From Inia geoffrensis (lineage: Eukaryota > Chordata > Mammalia > Artiodactyla > Iniidae): a DNA stretch of 64,000 bases. The notes beneath the pieces were generated by a model, which ran no database searches, was not told the origin of the DNA, and worked only from the letters and a program-made list of their open reading frames with translations. The position numbers and the translations under genes were made by a program. The DNA is taken from the NCBI GenBank assembly GCA_036417435.1, contig CM070899.1, forward strand, positions 5,027,001 through 5,091,000, read 5' to 3'. Of the stretch, positions 1 through 11,748 are shown in pieces (the first letter of the stretch is position 1; each line of letters opens with the position of its first letter).

Positions 1-14
1 GGAAACATGGTGGG

Positions 15-162
15 ATCTCAGCCAACGGGACTTATCATCCCACCAAAATTCATCTCAGCCAACGGGACTTATCATCCCACCAAAATTCATCTCAGCCAAC
101 GGGACTTATCATCCCACCAAAATTCATCTCAGCCAACGGGACTTATCATCTCACCAAAATTC
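15..162. repeat. 37-bp minisatellite, four copies
   Basis: A tandem array with unit length 37 bp. Units start at 15, 52, 89 and 126, each beginning ATCTCAGCCAACGGGAC and ending CACCAAAATTC. The first three copies are nearly identical. The fourth carries one C-to-T change (CATCTCACC instead of CATCCCACC), and a degenerate fifth copy fades out after 163. Because 37 is not a multiple of three, the reading frame crossing it is not a repeat protein. The array may begin upstream of the window. Confidence 0.93.
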
Positions 163-349
163 AATCTCACCTTGCGTTCTGGTGGTACGAGATGCAGCCC
201 ATGGTGAAGTCTGCACCAGCATGGGCCCCTTCTCCTCAAGACAGTTCATCAGGCAGGCAGAAACCAGGCTAACGAGAATTAACTTAATGCTCCGTTTGGC
301 AGTGCTTCCCTAGGTCCATCATCCATTCTATTCCCTGCAAGCTGCCAGC

Positions 350-620
350 CAAGCAAACCGGAATATTGATCGCCGCAATCATCTCGATGGAAGTCTGAGG
401 GCCAAGCGCTTTATGTGTGTTTCAATTAGAAGAGTAGGCTGGCCATTCTAATTCCACTTCATTCCAGCCAGCTTCACCCTGGGCAACAAATGGGCTCCTA
501 AAAAGTTGAGTTAATCAGCAATCTATTAATGGAATCACACCTCCACAATGATTATACATTATCATTTCAAAATGATGCATATTCATTCTCCATCTTGAAT
601 TTTAAGCACAGGGAAGGAAC
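350..620. other. Unique AT-rich intronic block, candidate conserved non-coding element
   Basis: No repeat family is recognisable here. The block carries several homeodomain-type TAATTC/TTAATC/ATTAAT cores and an ATGATGCATATTCATT stretch. It is listed only as a candidate regulatory element inside the WDR25 intron. No conservation data are available from the sequence alone. Confidence 0.25.
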
Positions 621-1888
621 CAGGAGTTACCATGGCTGCGCGAAGCTCCGGGCATCACTCGGGGCTGCCATCTTGCTGACTGTGCAAAGCAGCCCTGCAG
701 GCGGAGTGGCACTAGCCTCACTTCACAAGACACAAGAGAGGCCAAGGGCCTTCCCTAGGCCCCAGGTAGACCGGCCGCTAGAGGACAAGTCCGCTAGCTT
801 CTTCCAGAAGTCCCACTGATCCCAATAATTCCGAAGCCTTTTGCCTCCAGTTCACTCTCTCAATATTTGGCCATAAGTGCTTTGGCTGGAAAGGCAGCTA
901 GGTCCTTCTAATTCGACTGAGCCCAAGTCAGTTTGCGGTTGGGCTGGCTGCTTCCCCAAGATTCAGAGATGAGTGACGAGTGGCTCCTCCAGACTCAGGA
1001 CAGGGGACCTGGGGGCATGAGGGCAGAGAGGAGGAGACCCATTTTTCTCTGTACATCCTTTGTCTCCTTTGATTTCTTTTATTTGCCTATTTTTTCCCCA
1101 AGTTATTTAAACTAAAAAAATTAAAAACATTTCACCTATTTCTTTTGAAGTTTGTACCAAATTCACGTATTTCTACTCTTAAAAATAAGTTGTTTAATGA
1201 CATAAGTAAAAATGGTTTCTTCCTCCTGAGGAAGCTTACAGTCAAATAGGGGAGATGAGATTTGATCGACAGGAAAAATTTCATTCACCCCAACAGCCAT
1301 TTATTGGGCTCTTGTGTTATGGAGGCCCTGAGCTCGGCCAGACAGGTCACAGATGCGGTGAAACTCAGCTGTCAGTTCCTCCGAGAGGGAAGGACCTGCA
1401 CGGCGCTGCTGCCTCGGTTTCATCCCCGTGGCATTTTCTTTCGCGGTGGCCACAAGGTGTTAGTAACTTCCCTGCTCGCTTAACGACTTCCGATCCAGCA
1501 TCGGGAAAGCTCATTTCAGCGACTCTGCAGGAAGAGCTGGGGTGGTGACACCTGTAATCCTCTCATTACCTCATTTAGCTAAAGTTAGTTTGCAGATCAC
1601 AAAACCACTTAAAAGGGCCCTGGAGATCCGTCGAACCTTCCTGTTTTCCCAATAAGAAACCAAAGCCAGAGCTGGCCTGACTTCTCAGGGTCTCAGCTGG
1701 TAAACGCAGACCCACACATGGACTCCGGCCCCGACAGCCAGCCCACGGCTCTCCCCACCCCCATGGCTCTCCTGTCTTGTCCCCGTCCACAGTAATAGCT
1801 GCACAAAGAAATGAGTCACTTGCTCACCCAGATCATGCCTGTAAAATCAGAAGGTTGTTTTTTTAGGAAAAAGTAATAACAGAGGCGG

Positions 1889-1903
1889 TGGGGGGGGGGG
1901 GGA
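1889..1903. repeat. Poly(G) run
   Basis: An uninterrupted run of about a dozen G residues within GGTGGGG...GGAG. It is prone to length variation and assembly error, and could form a G-quadruplex on the plus strand. Confidence 0.8.
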
Positions 1904-2363
1904 GTGTCTTAAATAAAGCCTGTCCTTCCTGACATGATGGATGGAAAGCTTTTGGGCGTGAGCTGGAATGGTGTGTGATTATACCAAGCTAATAATGGCT
2001 GTCACATGTCAGGAGAGCAGATGTCACTACCTTTTGACAGAGGGCACTTGGGAAGAAGTTACAGAGAGAAGCTTTCCCTTTGCTTTCCGAGGGGTAGAAT
2101 AATGATTCACCTGAATTGTCAAGACTTGTTCAGGGCGGCATCTGTGTAATGAAGGGAGGTTCCAGAGCTCCCGTACCATTGCAGGCATTCATGGCAGCAG
2201 CAATAACCGCTGGTTTTTAAAAGCCCCAGACGATTGAGCATGAGTCCTTTCTAGCACTTACTACTCCTTCCCCAGCACCTACTAATGCCAGTCAGACGCC
2301 AGAAAGGTGCACCAAGGAGAGTGAGCTAGAGCCCCTCCCGGAAGTCGTGCTAAAATGACATCC

Positions 2364-2498
2364 CGAGGCAATTCCCTGACGGTCCCGGTCCAGCAGTTAG
2401 GCCTCGGCACTTTCACTGCCATGGACCCGAATTTGATCCCTGGTTGGGGAACTAAGATCCCACAAGCCGCACGGTGTGGCGAAAAATAAATAAATAAG
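2364..2498 (+). mobile_element. Degenerate tRNA-derived SINE (CHR-like)
   Basis: Plus-strand copy. The 5' part is diverged from the usual CTCCCTGG start (ATTCCCTGACGGTCC, CAGCAGTTAGG). It is followed by the conserved GATCCCTGGTTGGGGAAC and AGATCCCACAAGCC blocks and an A-rich tail with three AAAT units. The divergence suggests an older insertion than the copies at 13.4 and 37.3 kb. Confidence 0.75.
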
Positions 2499-3279
2499 AT
2501 GACCCACCAAAATCCAGGGAGAAAATGGCAAGCACCAGCACGCAGAGGACAAGCTGAACTACGAGGGCAGCGGGCAGCGGGGAAGGAGGAAAGAGGCCTG
2601 GGCACGAGTAACGGGCAATTCATCACCCGCAGTTTCTTGTCCTCTCCAGGACTTTTCAATTCCTCCATATGAACATGTTTTTCTTTTAGAATCAGAAACA
2701 AAGTGAAAAGCCAAAGAAATAAAAAACTGTAAACAAACAAAAAAATTTTTTAACGGACCACTGGTCCTAAGAGCCTACTGGTCCAAAGCTACGAGGAGAA
2801 AGAAATGATCAATTCCAGCAGGGGGTGAGGATGGCCATCAGCAGAGAGGGAACTAACGGCAGCCCAGGAAGGCAAGGACCTGCCTCGTGAAGAACTGGGG
2901 ATGCAGCGACGTGGGCCCTGGGGTCACTTCTGCCAGGGTAGGGGAGAGAAGTCTAAGACGCTGCGGTGGGGGAGAGGTGTCTTGCCCCCATAACACCTAG
3001 GACCCGTGGGCAGGACTGGTCTGAGGCCCCCTGAAGCAGCCAGAGAAAGCCATAAGCAAGGAAATGCTTAATTAGGCAGTGCAAGGGGGGATCCACGCGG
3101 GCCCGAGGCCACCGAAGAGGCCATACAGATGCTCAGAGGGGAAGGGACTGTGGGAGGGAGGGAGGGGGGCCCCGCCCCACCCCGGGAATGGGAGCAGCCG
3201 CCGATGCGCCCCAGAGGCCCAGAGGAAATATTATTGCAAGACAAAAACTGAATTATGAAATCCGCAAGCAATAATTAGT

Positions 3280-3830
3280 TTAAATTACTACTTCTACTTG
3301 AATAATTAAACACGCTTATTTTCACTCACTGATGTTTTATTCATTACCATACATCTTTCCTGAAAGTTGTTTTTAACGTGAATATTCTTTTATTTGCAAA
3401 GATCCCACAGAGATTTACTATGCTAATTTCAATCCTTTCTTCTAAAATAAAAACCACAGTAACAAAAACACTCCAGATTATCATCCATTAGTGACTGCTG
3501 TGTGGGGTCCATTACCAACTTAAGTCATAGCAACTGGCTGGAAATACTGTGGGTTGTGATAAAGTTATTCACACTCCAAAGTTTCCTTCCTTTAAAATTC
3601 ACTGCTGAAAGGGTGATATTTAAACAAGCTCGAAATGACTATGCAAATAAAAAGACCCGAGCGAGAAAGACCACTTAGGCATCAACGAGAAGCGCCTTTT
3701 GCTTTTTATCACACCCTCTATTAATGAAAATGTTTTTGCAATTCCACAAATAATGTTTGGATTTTAAAAGTCTTATTTTACACCCTGGAGCTAAGATACC
3801 CATAAGCACAGTAATAAAGGCTTACGGTTT
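3280..3830. other. Unique AT-rich block with POU octamer, candidate enhancer
   Basis: About 550 bp of non-repetitive AT-rich sequence in the WDR25 intron. It contains a perfect octamer ATGCAAAT at 3641-3648, several TAATTA/ATTAAT homeodomain cores and a TATGCTAATTTC stretch. The density of unbroken A/T-rich binding-site words and absence of any recognisable repeat are typical of developmental enhancers, but function is inferred. Confidence 0.3.
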
Positions 3831-4170
3831 TTATTAAGTAAAGTTACCTTTGGGACTAAGTACTAACTTAAATATAATCCATGAACTAACTCTTCCCTGC
3901 TGGGTTATTAGCTGGTATTGGCTGAATGGCAAAACTCCAAATCTGAGCCAAGGCCAACAAGCTGGGCCTAAGTGAGACCCTGAACAAACAGAAAGGAGCA
4001 ACGTTGCCACCACTATAAACCAGCTCCACGAAGACGCAGAAGCCAGTAGCCCTCTGAGGGGACCACAAAGCCTACTTAACGCGCAGGCATGCGGGCTGTT
4101 CTGCAGAACTGACAACAGTTGGACTCACTGGATTACTATGACAAATATCAAGGAATGTGACTCTGCAGTA

Positions 4171-4172
<2 letters not shown>

Positions 4173-4207
<35 letters not shown>
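4173..4207. repeat. (GT)n microsatellite
   Basis: An uninterrupted GT array of about 17 units that grades into GC-GT alternation. Alternating purine-pyrimidine sequence of this kind can adopt Z-DNA. Confidence 0.95.
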
Positions 4208-4210
<3 letters not shown>

Positions 4211-4822
4211 TCGCGTGCGCACTCTTGAGTACACATGCGCGCACACACGTACGCCAGCTCTGTTACTCAAGTACGGGTTTCTCCAGAAGGGTAGCGCCTG
4301 TCTTGGAACTGGCAAGTCCTCACTGAACATTTGTTGAGTGAAACTAAGTACCTGAAGATGTTTTTAAGGCCCCAACTATATTTCTCTTTCCCCCAACTTC
4401 CTTTAAAAGCAATCAGTCACCCATCCCAAGAATGCAACCAACGTGCAGCACCCACCTCCCAAGTGGAACGTAAATTACTCTCTGAACCTGGCAGCCCCAC
4501 TGCCTTTCCCCTGTTTTCCCTCCGTTAATATAAGTAAACTCCACTGAGTATTTTTCACATGGGTTGCAACCAGTCTTCTGGGGCCACGGGAAAGTGGATT
4601 ACTCAAAATTTTGAAGTTGCCAAATCAAAAACGACCATCTACTGAACAGATTTATGAGCCGTGGCACCGGTTTGGCCTTTGATAAATGAAGGGACTCTGA
4701 AGGCCACAGGCTGATTCTAGAACTCAACATTATCTGCGTCATCGTCGTTAGAAGCATCCGGAAAGCAGAGCAGAGCTTCTGCTGGGCTTCTGTTTCTGTG
4801 GCAACAGCTTCACTGGCCTGTC

Positions 4823-5035
4823 ACAGAAAGGAATGGAAGGAGGAAACTGGAGGGGGAGAGGGAGAAGAGGCAAGGGGGGTGTGGAAAGAAGGAAAAGCTA
4901 AAAAGAGGGCAGACGGGGACAGGACGTGGTGGAAGGCGGGGGGGAAAGTACAGAAAAAGACAGCGAATGAAAGGAAGGGGGAATGTGGGGAGGGGTGTGA
5001 GAGAAGGAAGGGAAGGGAGGGGAGGGAACATCAGA
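4823..5035 (+). repeat. Polypurine (GGAA/GAGG-rich) tract
   Basis: About 200 bp in which the plus strand is overwhelmingly purine, with GGAAGG, GGGGAGAGGGAG and GGAAGGGAAGGGAGGGG segments. The two long overlapping reading frames here are a composition artefact (Lys/Glu/Gly on one strand, Pro/Leu/Phe on the other). Mirror-like purine runs can form triplex DNA. Confidence 0.8.
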
Positions 5036-6269
5036 AACTGAGACTTCAGTCAGGCCGAATCACCTACAGATGTGCTTCTATCTGTCCGCAAAGAATGTGC
5101 TGGTTTCAGTCATTAAATGTAACACATTTCAACTCTCAGTCAGTGCCCCAAGACACGCTCAATTATCTGATAAACCCCAGGAAAGCTGTGTAAAAACGTC
5201 AATGCAGTGAGAGGTCTAACTCCAAACCCTCACTAATGTCAACATCAGCCCAAAGGTCTGGCTGGCTTAAATCCGGAAGGAAAAAAGAAAGAAAAAAGAA
5301 AAGGCCCCGGAGACCTGTGATCACTGACCTACAGCCATTAGGACAGGGACCCACTGGTGCCTGATGAGTGAGCGTGCTCGCTGAGCCGCATTAACGGGCC
5401 AACCTGCGGGTCCCGCTCGTGGTTCCACAAGGAAACAGGTCCTGAAAACCAAAAAGTGTCCAGCTTGAGCCTGGCTGTAGGGCTCTGACAGGGGACAGCA
5501 GCCAGGGACTGGGGGACAGGGGCTGGGGGGGTCTCAGTGCAAGGAGCTCAGAATAAGTGGCCAGGACAAGATTCAGTCCACCTCCTGTCCCCCCAGGACC
5601 CCCACCAAGAGCGGATAATTAACAAGTAAAAATAACAAACACTCTAAATGCAACATGGGATCCTGGCTTGGATCCTGAAAGAGAAAAGGACATGAGGGGA
5701 ATAACTGGTGAAATCCCAACAAAGCCTATAGTTTAGTTAATGGAATTATACGGATGTTATCATCTTGGTTTTGACAAACGCCCCACGGTAAGCTGCGGAC
5801 GGGTATACAGGAACTCTCTGGATTACAACTCTTCTATAAATCTAAAATTATTTCGATTTATTTATTATTTAGATTTTATTTATTTAAAGTTTTCAAAGAA
5901 AAACAACGAGGTCTGTTTAAAAACAAGACTCCTGTTTTTCTCACACTGATTTATTTTTTTCATATAAAACCAATGCCCTTGATAGGGTTTAACTATCATA
6001 AAGCTTTACTGGAAGGCTGACTGAAACATTACAGCGAAAGCTGTACTCCTGCAGCAAAAGTGAATTACTGAACTCGGAACATGTTAGCAGCGTCCCTGCG
6101 CTTTGGACCTGGGATATAAGGAGTGGCGTGTCCCTGTGCATCGAGGAGCGAGGTTTCTGTCTGACAGAACTAGAACAGCTTTGAAGAGCCTGCCTTTACA
6201 ACATCCTCACACTGCACGCTCTGGATTCCCTGCCTCCTGAGCCTTCTCCAGAGAACCTCGCTCCCCTCG

Positions 6270-6640
6270 CTTCATGGGTCCAACCACCAGCCCTGCCTAA
6301 CCTGCAGGCTCCTCCACACGTCGCAGCCTTCACACAGTCCACTCCCTCTGCCCGAATCCTCTTCCATCTCTTTCCTGCTGAACAACTTCTACCCATCCTC
6401 TAAGACCCCCTGTGATTCTGGCTGAAACTGCGCCCCCAGGGCTATCCTTTGTGCCCCATGGCATCTTATCCTCCACCCACCAGAGCAGCTATGATGCACT
6501 AGAAGTATACGTCCACCTGTTTCTTTCTCCCAAAGAGGCCAGGAGTCTTTCAAGGAAGGGTGAGATGCTGTATTCATCTCTGCATCCCACTCCCATCCCC
6601 AGCACCCAAGTCTTGGGACAGATATTCAATGAATGAAAGC
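6270..6640 (+). mobile_element. L2 LINE 3' fragment
   Basis: The order of words is typical of the mammalian L2 3' end: a Leu/Pro-rich remnant with TCTTTCCTGCTGAACAAC and CCTCTAAGACCCC, then TGTATTCATCTCTGCATCCC, ending with GATATTCAATGAATGAA. Strongly diverged. Confidence 0.6.
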
Positions 6641-7194
6641 CTAGGAGTCAAGAATATGGGCAATTCTTTTAAAAGAGAAAATACCAGTATACAACTTTCC
6701 ATCTTCTGTTAAAGGGTCAAAAAGGTCCTATTTGTCAGAAGTGAAGGAAGCAAGCCCTTTTAAGAGAAACAGAGTTTTGTTACAGAATGACGGGTCCATT
6801 TCCACAGATAACACGAGTCCCGCACAAGTATCCTCTTCTGACCAGAGAGCTGAAAAGCTTTTCAAAGGTTTTGGTTTCCTTGACAACAGCATTGCTGGAG
6901 ACAAGCAGGGAAATAATTAAAAAGTATGTTCTCTTTGCTTCGAACTCCTCAAGTGTTTATAAGCAATAATGAACAGGCCAGGCTCAGTGTGCACGGCGTC
7001 AGTACGGACGAGCCGAGGACACGCGGGGGCACCCAGTCCTGCCACCCCCTCCAGCGGGGCCCCCTCTGAACCCGGGGGCATGGGTGAGGACCTGCCCAGG
7101 ACCACATTCATCAAGGGAATCAGCCCACACAAGTCAGATTCGCAACAACCGCGTTTGCCAAGTGCCAGGTCTCGGGCCACATTTAATCCTCACA

Positions 7195-7290
7195 ACAGTC
7201 CGCCGAGCCGGATACGTATTCTTAGCACCATTTGACAGGAGAGAAACTGAGGTGCAGAAAAGTGAGGGGCATCCCAGGCCCCTCGGCCCA
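7195..7290 (-). repeat. MIR fragment
   Basis: Core words in minus orientation: TTTAATCCTCACAACAG, then CCATTTGACAGGAGAGAAAC and TGAGGTGCAGAAAAGTGAGG. These correspond to the reverse of the MIR 'CCTCATCTGTAAAATG' core. Confidence 0.6.
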
Positions 7291-8234
7291 GGGCCCCGGG
7301 GAAAACACACGAACTCCTCAGGCTGTCTCTACACAACTGCCCCAAGCCTCCGCTTTGACCCTCAGATCTCATCGCGGGGCAGCCAAGGCCCTGGAATAAA
7401 ATGCCCGTCCCCAAGCCCCACCGTCCTGCCAGCCCACGTCCCCACTCGGGACCACTTGCTGTGGCTACACTCAGGCAGCAAGACTGGGCATCCCTGCAGC
7501 CCTGCCCTGGGGCCGCGAGGACACGCAGAGCCGTGCCAGCCCTATGGCGGTGCTCAGCCCTGAACTTGATTTAGGTGCCTCCTTCTCCATTCAGGGTGGC
7601 TTTTCATGCTGTGTTTTGTTTTAACAGCTTTACTGTATTCGTGCCTTTTATAGTAAGCCTCCTCAAATCTTTTCTCGATTTATGATTTATAAATAAATAA
7701 TAAATAAACAAACATACAAGCTGCAAGCATCGGCCCAAGCCCATTACCTGAGAGTGTACAGGCAAACATTTCAACAGATGGGGAACAATCATTGCTTTGA
7801 TTTAGTGTCCAGCTATGATCTTCGAAGCCCTTTCCAAAGCCCAGCCACCTCTGCAGGGATGCTTCCTGCACGGATTGGAGGTGGGGTACGGCGTTAAGGC
7901 GTGTGGACAAGACCAGCCCCAAGAGCCTCCATGCCCCTGAGGTCCAAGGAGGCCCACAAAAGTGCGGCAGACCGAGTAGGTGTTATTCACTCATTCCCAA
8001 ATGTTTTTTCAGGACCTACTATGTGCTCAGCTCACCTCCCAGAAGGGGAGATACAACAAAGGAAGAAAATAAACTCCCTGCCATCATGGAATTGTTACTA
8101 GAGTTCTTCTCATTTCACAGGTGAACTAGTTAAGACTCACGAAGATTAAGGGCCCTGCCAACACACACATGACTCCCTTCTGGAGTTCCCAAGCAGGAAG
8201 GGCACGGGGAACAACCCCAGAAGGCAAGAGCAGG

Positions 8235-8345
8235 AAGAGGGGAGATCAAATACCAGCTCTGTGCTTGCCCCTCTCTGCTCCTCAGTTTTCTCATCTGTAA
8301 AATGGACATAAAGATGCTGCTAATGATGGTGCCAGCTTACATTGG
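8235..8345 (+). repeat. MIR fragment
   Basis: Plus-orientation MIR core, with CAGCTCTGTGCTTGCCCC followed by CTCAGTTTTCTCATCTGT and AAAATGGACATAAAGATG. Confidence 0.7.
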
Positions 8346-8384
8346 GGAGCACCTGCTGAATGCTCGCCAAAGAGTTTTCCACGA

Positions 8385-8530
8385 GTTTTCTTGCTTAACC
8401 GTCAGATGACTGAGATGGATGCTATGATTACCCCTGCTTTACTGATGGAGACGCTGAGGTCCCAAGAGTTATGTAAGTTACTTAAAGCTACACAGTTAGA
8501 AAGTGCGGGGGCCTGGGTTGAGCACACACC
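8385..8530 (-). repeat. MIR fragment
   Basis: Minus-orientation MIR core: ATTACCCCTGCTTTACTGAT, GGAGACGCTGAGGTCCC, AAGTTACTTAAAGCTACACAG. Confidence 0.65.
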
Positions 8531-9504
8531 CTCACCCACCACAGTGAGACTCCAGCTCTGCTGACTGCCCTGTGCCGCAGCTGGGGGTAAATGAGATGCA
8601 AAAGCCCAGTGTGGAGGCTGACCCAACACAGGAAGCAGCAGCCGGCCTCATGCCACCGACTGTCCAGGTCTAGAGCCCACAAGAACCCCCGCCTGGCTCC
8701 CCTCGGTGGGCCCCAGCACTGCCTAGGCCCGCCCTCCCTGGCGCCCCTACAGCGTGGCAGTCAGCACAGCGCAGGGCCATCCCTGTCACCCAGCCAGCTG
8801 CCCACTGCCTCGTCCTCTAAGACCCGGCTCAACCTTCCCCTTCCCTGAAGTCTGGCTGGTCCTCTGCCCCTGTCCCCAAGAGAGCCACCCCACTGCCCTT
8901 GTCTTCCCGTCCCCAACACAGGGGCCCCTGGAGGGCCTGTCACACCGTCAGTCTGTTTTGATGCCTGGCCCCCATTAGCTTTCTTGCCAGCAAGGGTGTC
9001 TGATCCCCTCCGAGCCTGTCCAGAGCCAGCATTTAATCAATGGCTGGACCAACGGATGCTCAATCAAAGGAAGTGCTAGGGGAAGCAGGTCTCCTGATAC
9101 AGACTCGGAGGGGCAACTCATGCACTCTGGCACCTGGTGCCCCTCTGGGGCCCTCGCCGCTCACACCACAGACAGAGCCTAAAACAAGGCCCGAGCAACT
9201 CACTGGCCGTACAACAGCGAGTCCAGAAGGCCTGGCTCACACGTCCCAAGTCTACACCCCAATGACCAGCGGCCGACGTCATGCTGCTGAGCTGGAAAAT
9301 AGGCAGGCGCATCCCAAGCAGCCCAGGTGCCTGGAGAGGCTGCTGGCGTCAGTGGGCGCCCGCCAGATTATTCGTTCAACAAATCAAGGCAACTGGAGGC
9401 AAACTGGACCGCCAGCCTCCTGTGCTTAGGAACGCGGCTTAGTAGGCAATTACAGAATAAACCCTGGCTTGAAGTTTCTTGATAATACCTTCCATTTGTA
9501 CGGG

Positions 9505-9640
9505 TTTAGAGTTTACAAAGTGGTTTCACACATCTAACCTCATCTGATCCTTACAGCCCTGTGAGGTAATTATTTCACAGATGAGAACACGGAAGCCCAG
9601 ACAAATCAGGGGAGGACTCGCTACCTCATTCTGAACACTC
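9505..9640 (-). repeat. MIR fragment
   Basis: Minus-orientation MIR core: CTCATCTGATCCTTACAGCC, CTGTGAGGTAATTATTTCAC and AGATGAGAACACGGAAGCCC. Confidence 0.6.
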
Positions 9641-10479
9641 GCAGGACAGGGCTGCCGCATGTCAAGACCAAGCTTGGGGCTGGCCATGGGCAGCAGAGCC
9701 ACTGTTCCAGAAGGGGCCTTGGAGCCTCGACACACACCCGCACCCACCTCCCTGACCACTGGCAACATGGGCTCCAGCCTGCCCTGAACCCTTCCATCCT
9801 CAGCCCTTTTGAGAGGAATCCGCTCGCCATGGTGACCAGTTCTTGAGTGCTGGAAGGTTCTCCCTCCCCTGTGCTGACTCTGTCTCCTGCAGTTTCCACC
9901 TTTAGTCCTGCTCCTGCCCTAGGAGCAAATCAGAGTGCGCCTCATTCCTCTTCCCCACCAAGGCCCTGCCAGCACCTGGGGACAGCCACATGCTCCCCAC
10001 TCGTCCCCCCCACCCCGCCCCACCTGGCTAAGAGCATCATGACGAGACCCTGAGGAGCCAGGACATTTCAGAACACACTTGGGTGAGAGCAAAAGAACAT
10101 GAAAAGAAACCAGGATGAGAACAAACAACTTCTCTAACCAAGGGTTACAATGAAAATGAGTTTTAATTTGTGTTTTTGTACCTTTCAAAATAACACTTCA
10201 GCTAGTTCAGAAAGAGACCACTTCTGTTTATAAAAGCTCTTGAGTTTTCCCTCCAGTTGCCAGGGCTTGTGTAAACACACTGTGAGCGAGGAGAGAGAAA
10301 TTGCTACTTGTGAAACTTTTAATGCTAGCAGGTATGTGAATTAGAATCCTAAACTCAGCAGGTTAAAAATGTTCTGAAAGCAATTTTGGTGTTAGTCTAA
10401 ATAATTATAGGTCACATTCACTTAGATAAGAAAGAGCCTTTGCCCCCTCGGGGCTCCAAGGGAAAATTCTAGGCATGAT

Positions 10480-11010
10480 AGTTAAGCAAAATAGTTGGTT
10501 ATTACGCAGGCTTTGTGGTGGCAGTGCAAATTGGTATAATCCTTTTGGAAAGCAATCTGACAGGAGATGTATCTGGACCCATGAAAATGTACAACCCTTT
10601 GACCCAGCAGTCCCACTTCTGGGAATCAATCTGAAAGAAATAATCCAACAGAAAAGGTTTCATGCATGAAGATAACCACTTCAGCATTATCTATAATAGC
10701 AAAAATTAGCAACCACCTAAGTGTCCAAGAACAGCTAAGTAAATTACAGTTAATCAACTCGATAGAGTATCATAGAACCAGTGGAAATTGACGGCCCTCC
10801 AACGATGCAGAGGCAGCCGGTAGCGCTGCGGCAGGAGAGGCTGGGAGAGAATGTTAAGTGGGAAAAGCAGGCTGCAAAATTGTGCGCGCACCCTGTGAGA
10901 ACCACAAGCCCATATGGACCAGAAATTGATGGGAGGGTGTTAAAAGGATAATCATAATTTTAGTGTATGTTGGAATTGGGAGATCTTCCCCCATCATTTT
11001 GTAATGCTGT
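10480..11010 (+). mobile_element. Old L1 fragment (ORF2 end / 3' UTR)
   Basis: Plus-orientation decayed L1. It contains recognisable ORF2-end words (CAAATTGGTATAATCCTTTT, CCTTTGACCCAGCAGTCCCA, CTTCTGGGAATCAATCTGAA) and the downstream ACCTAAGTGTCCAAGAACAG block. The frames are broken, so no protein is encoded. Confidence 0.75.
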
Positions 11011-11244
11011 TAAATCATCTTCGTAAAGGGCAAAATGGAGGGCAGGGAGGAGAGGCAGGGGGACAGAGGGAGGCTTGGACCCTCTAGGATCGTGTTTCGG
11101 TCACAGTCTGGAAATCCAACCAAACAGGAGGCGGTAGTGGCAGAGCTGGGGCTGACCTGCACACACGCACCCGAGCGGGGATGTGACACCGTTGTGAACA
11201 ATACAAACATGCCCCAAAATGGAATTACAGATGAGGATAAAACC

Positions 11245-11748
11245 GCAGTTCTCAAACCCTTTGGTCCCTTTGACACTCTCTAAAGTGAGGGAGGACTCCA
11301 AAGAGCTGCTGTTTATGTGAGTTTTAATCCCTCCACATTTAGCATATTAAAAATTAAAACCGAGGACACTTTAAAATATTTACTAATTTATGTAAAAGTA
11401 ACAATAATAAACTCATTACACGTTAACATAAAAAACGTATCTCATGAAAAATAACTGTTTTCCAAGACAAAAAAAAAAGGGAAAGCACTGTTTACATTTT
11501 TGCCATCTCTTTAATGGCTGGCTTAATACAAGACAGCTGCGTTCTCATAGCTGCTTCTGCATTTAATCAATGGCAACAGCACACATCCCATAGCCTCTGG
11601 AAAACTCCACGTACACTCATGAGAGAATGAGAGTGAAAAGGCAAGGAACTTCTAGGTGTTATTATGAAAATAATTTTCACCCCACAGACCCCATGAGAGG
11701 GTCTCGAGGACCCCTAGGGGTTTGCAGACACACTGAAAACCACTGCAA
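11245..11748. mobile_element. hAT-type non-autonomous DNA transposon remnant
   Basis: The left end reads GCAGTTCTCAAAC and the right end GAAAACCACTGC, which is its imperfect inverted complement. This fits the terminal inverted repeat of mammalian hAT elements (Arthur/Zaphod, Tip100-like). Internal words include CTCCAAAGAGCTGCTGTTTA, ATTAAAAATTAAAACCGAG, and GAGAATGAGAGTGAAAAGGC near the right side. No transposase frame survives. The subfamily assignment is from memory and uncertain. Confidence 0.6.

Noticed and set aside
2282..2740. 152-codon minus-strand reading frame
   Set aside because: Its middle is the reverse of a degenerate SINE and the N-terminal Leu/Phe stretch is AT-rich tail; no family resemblance.
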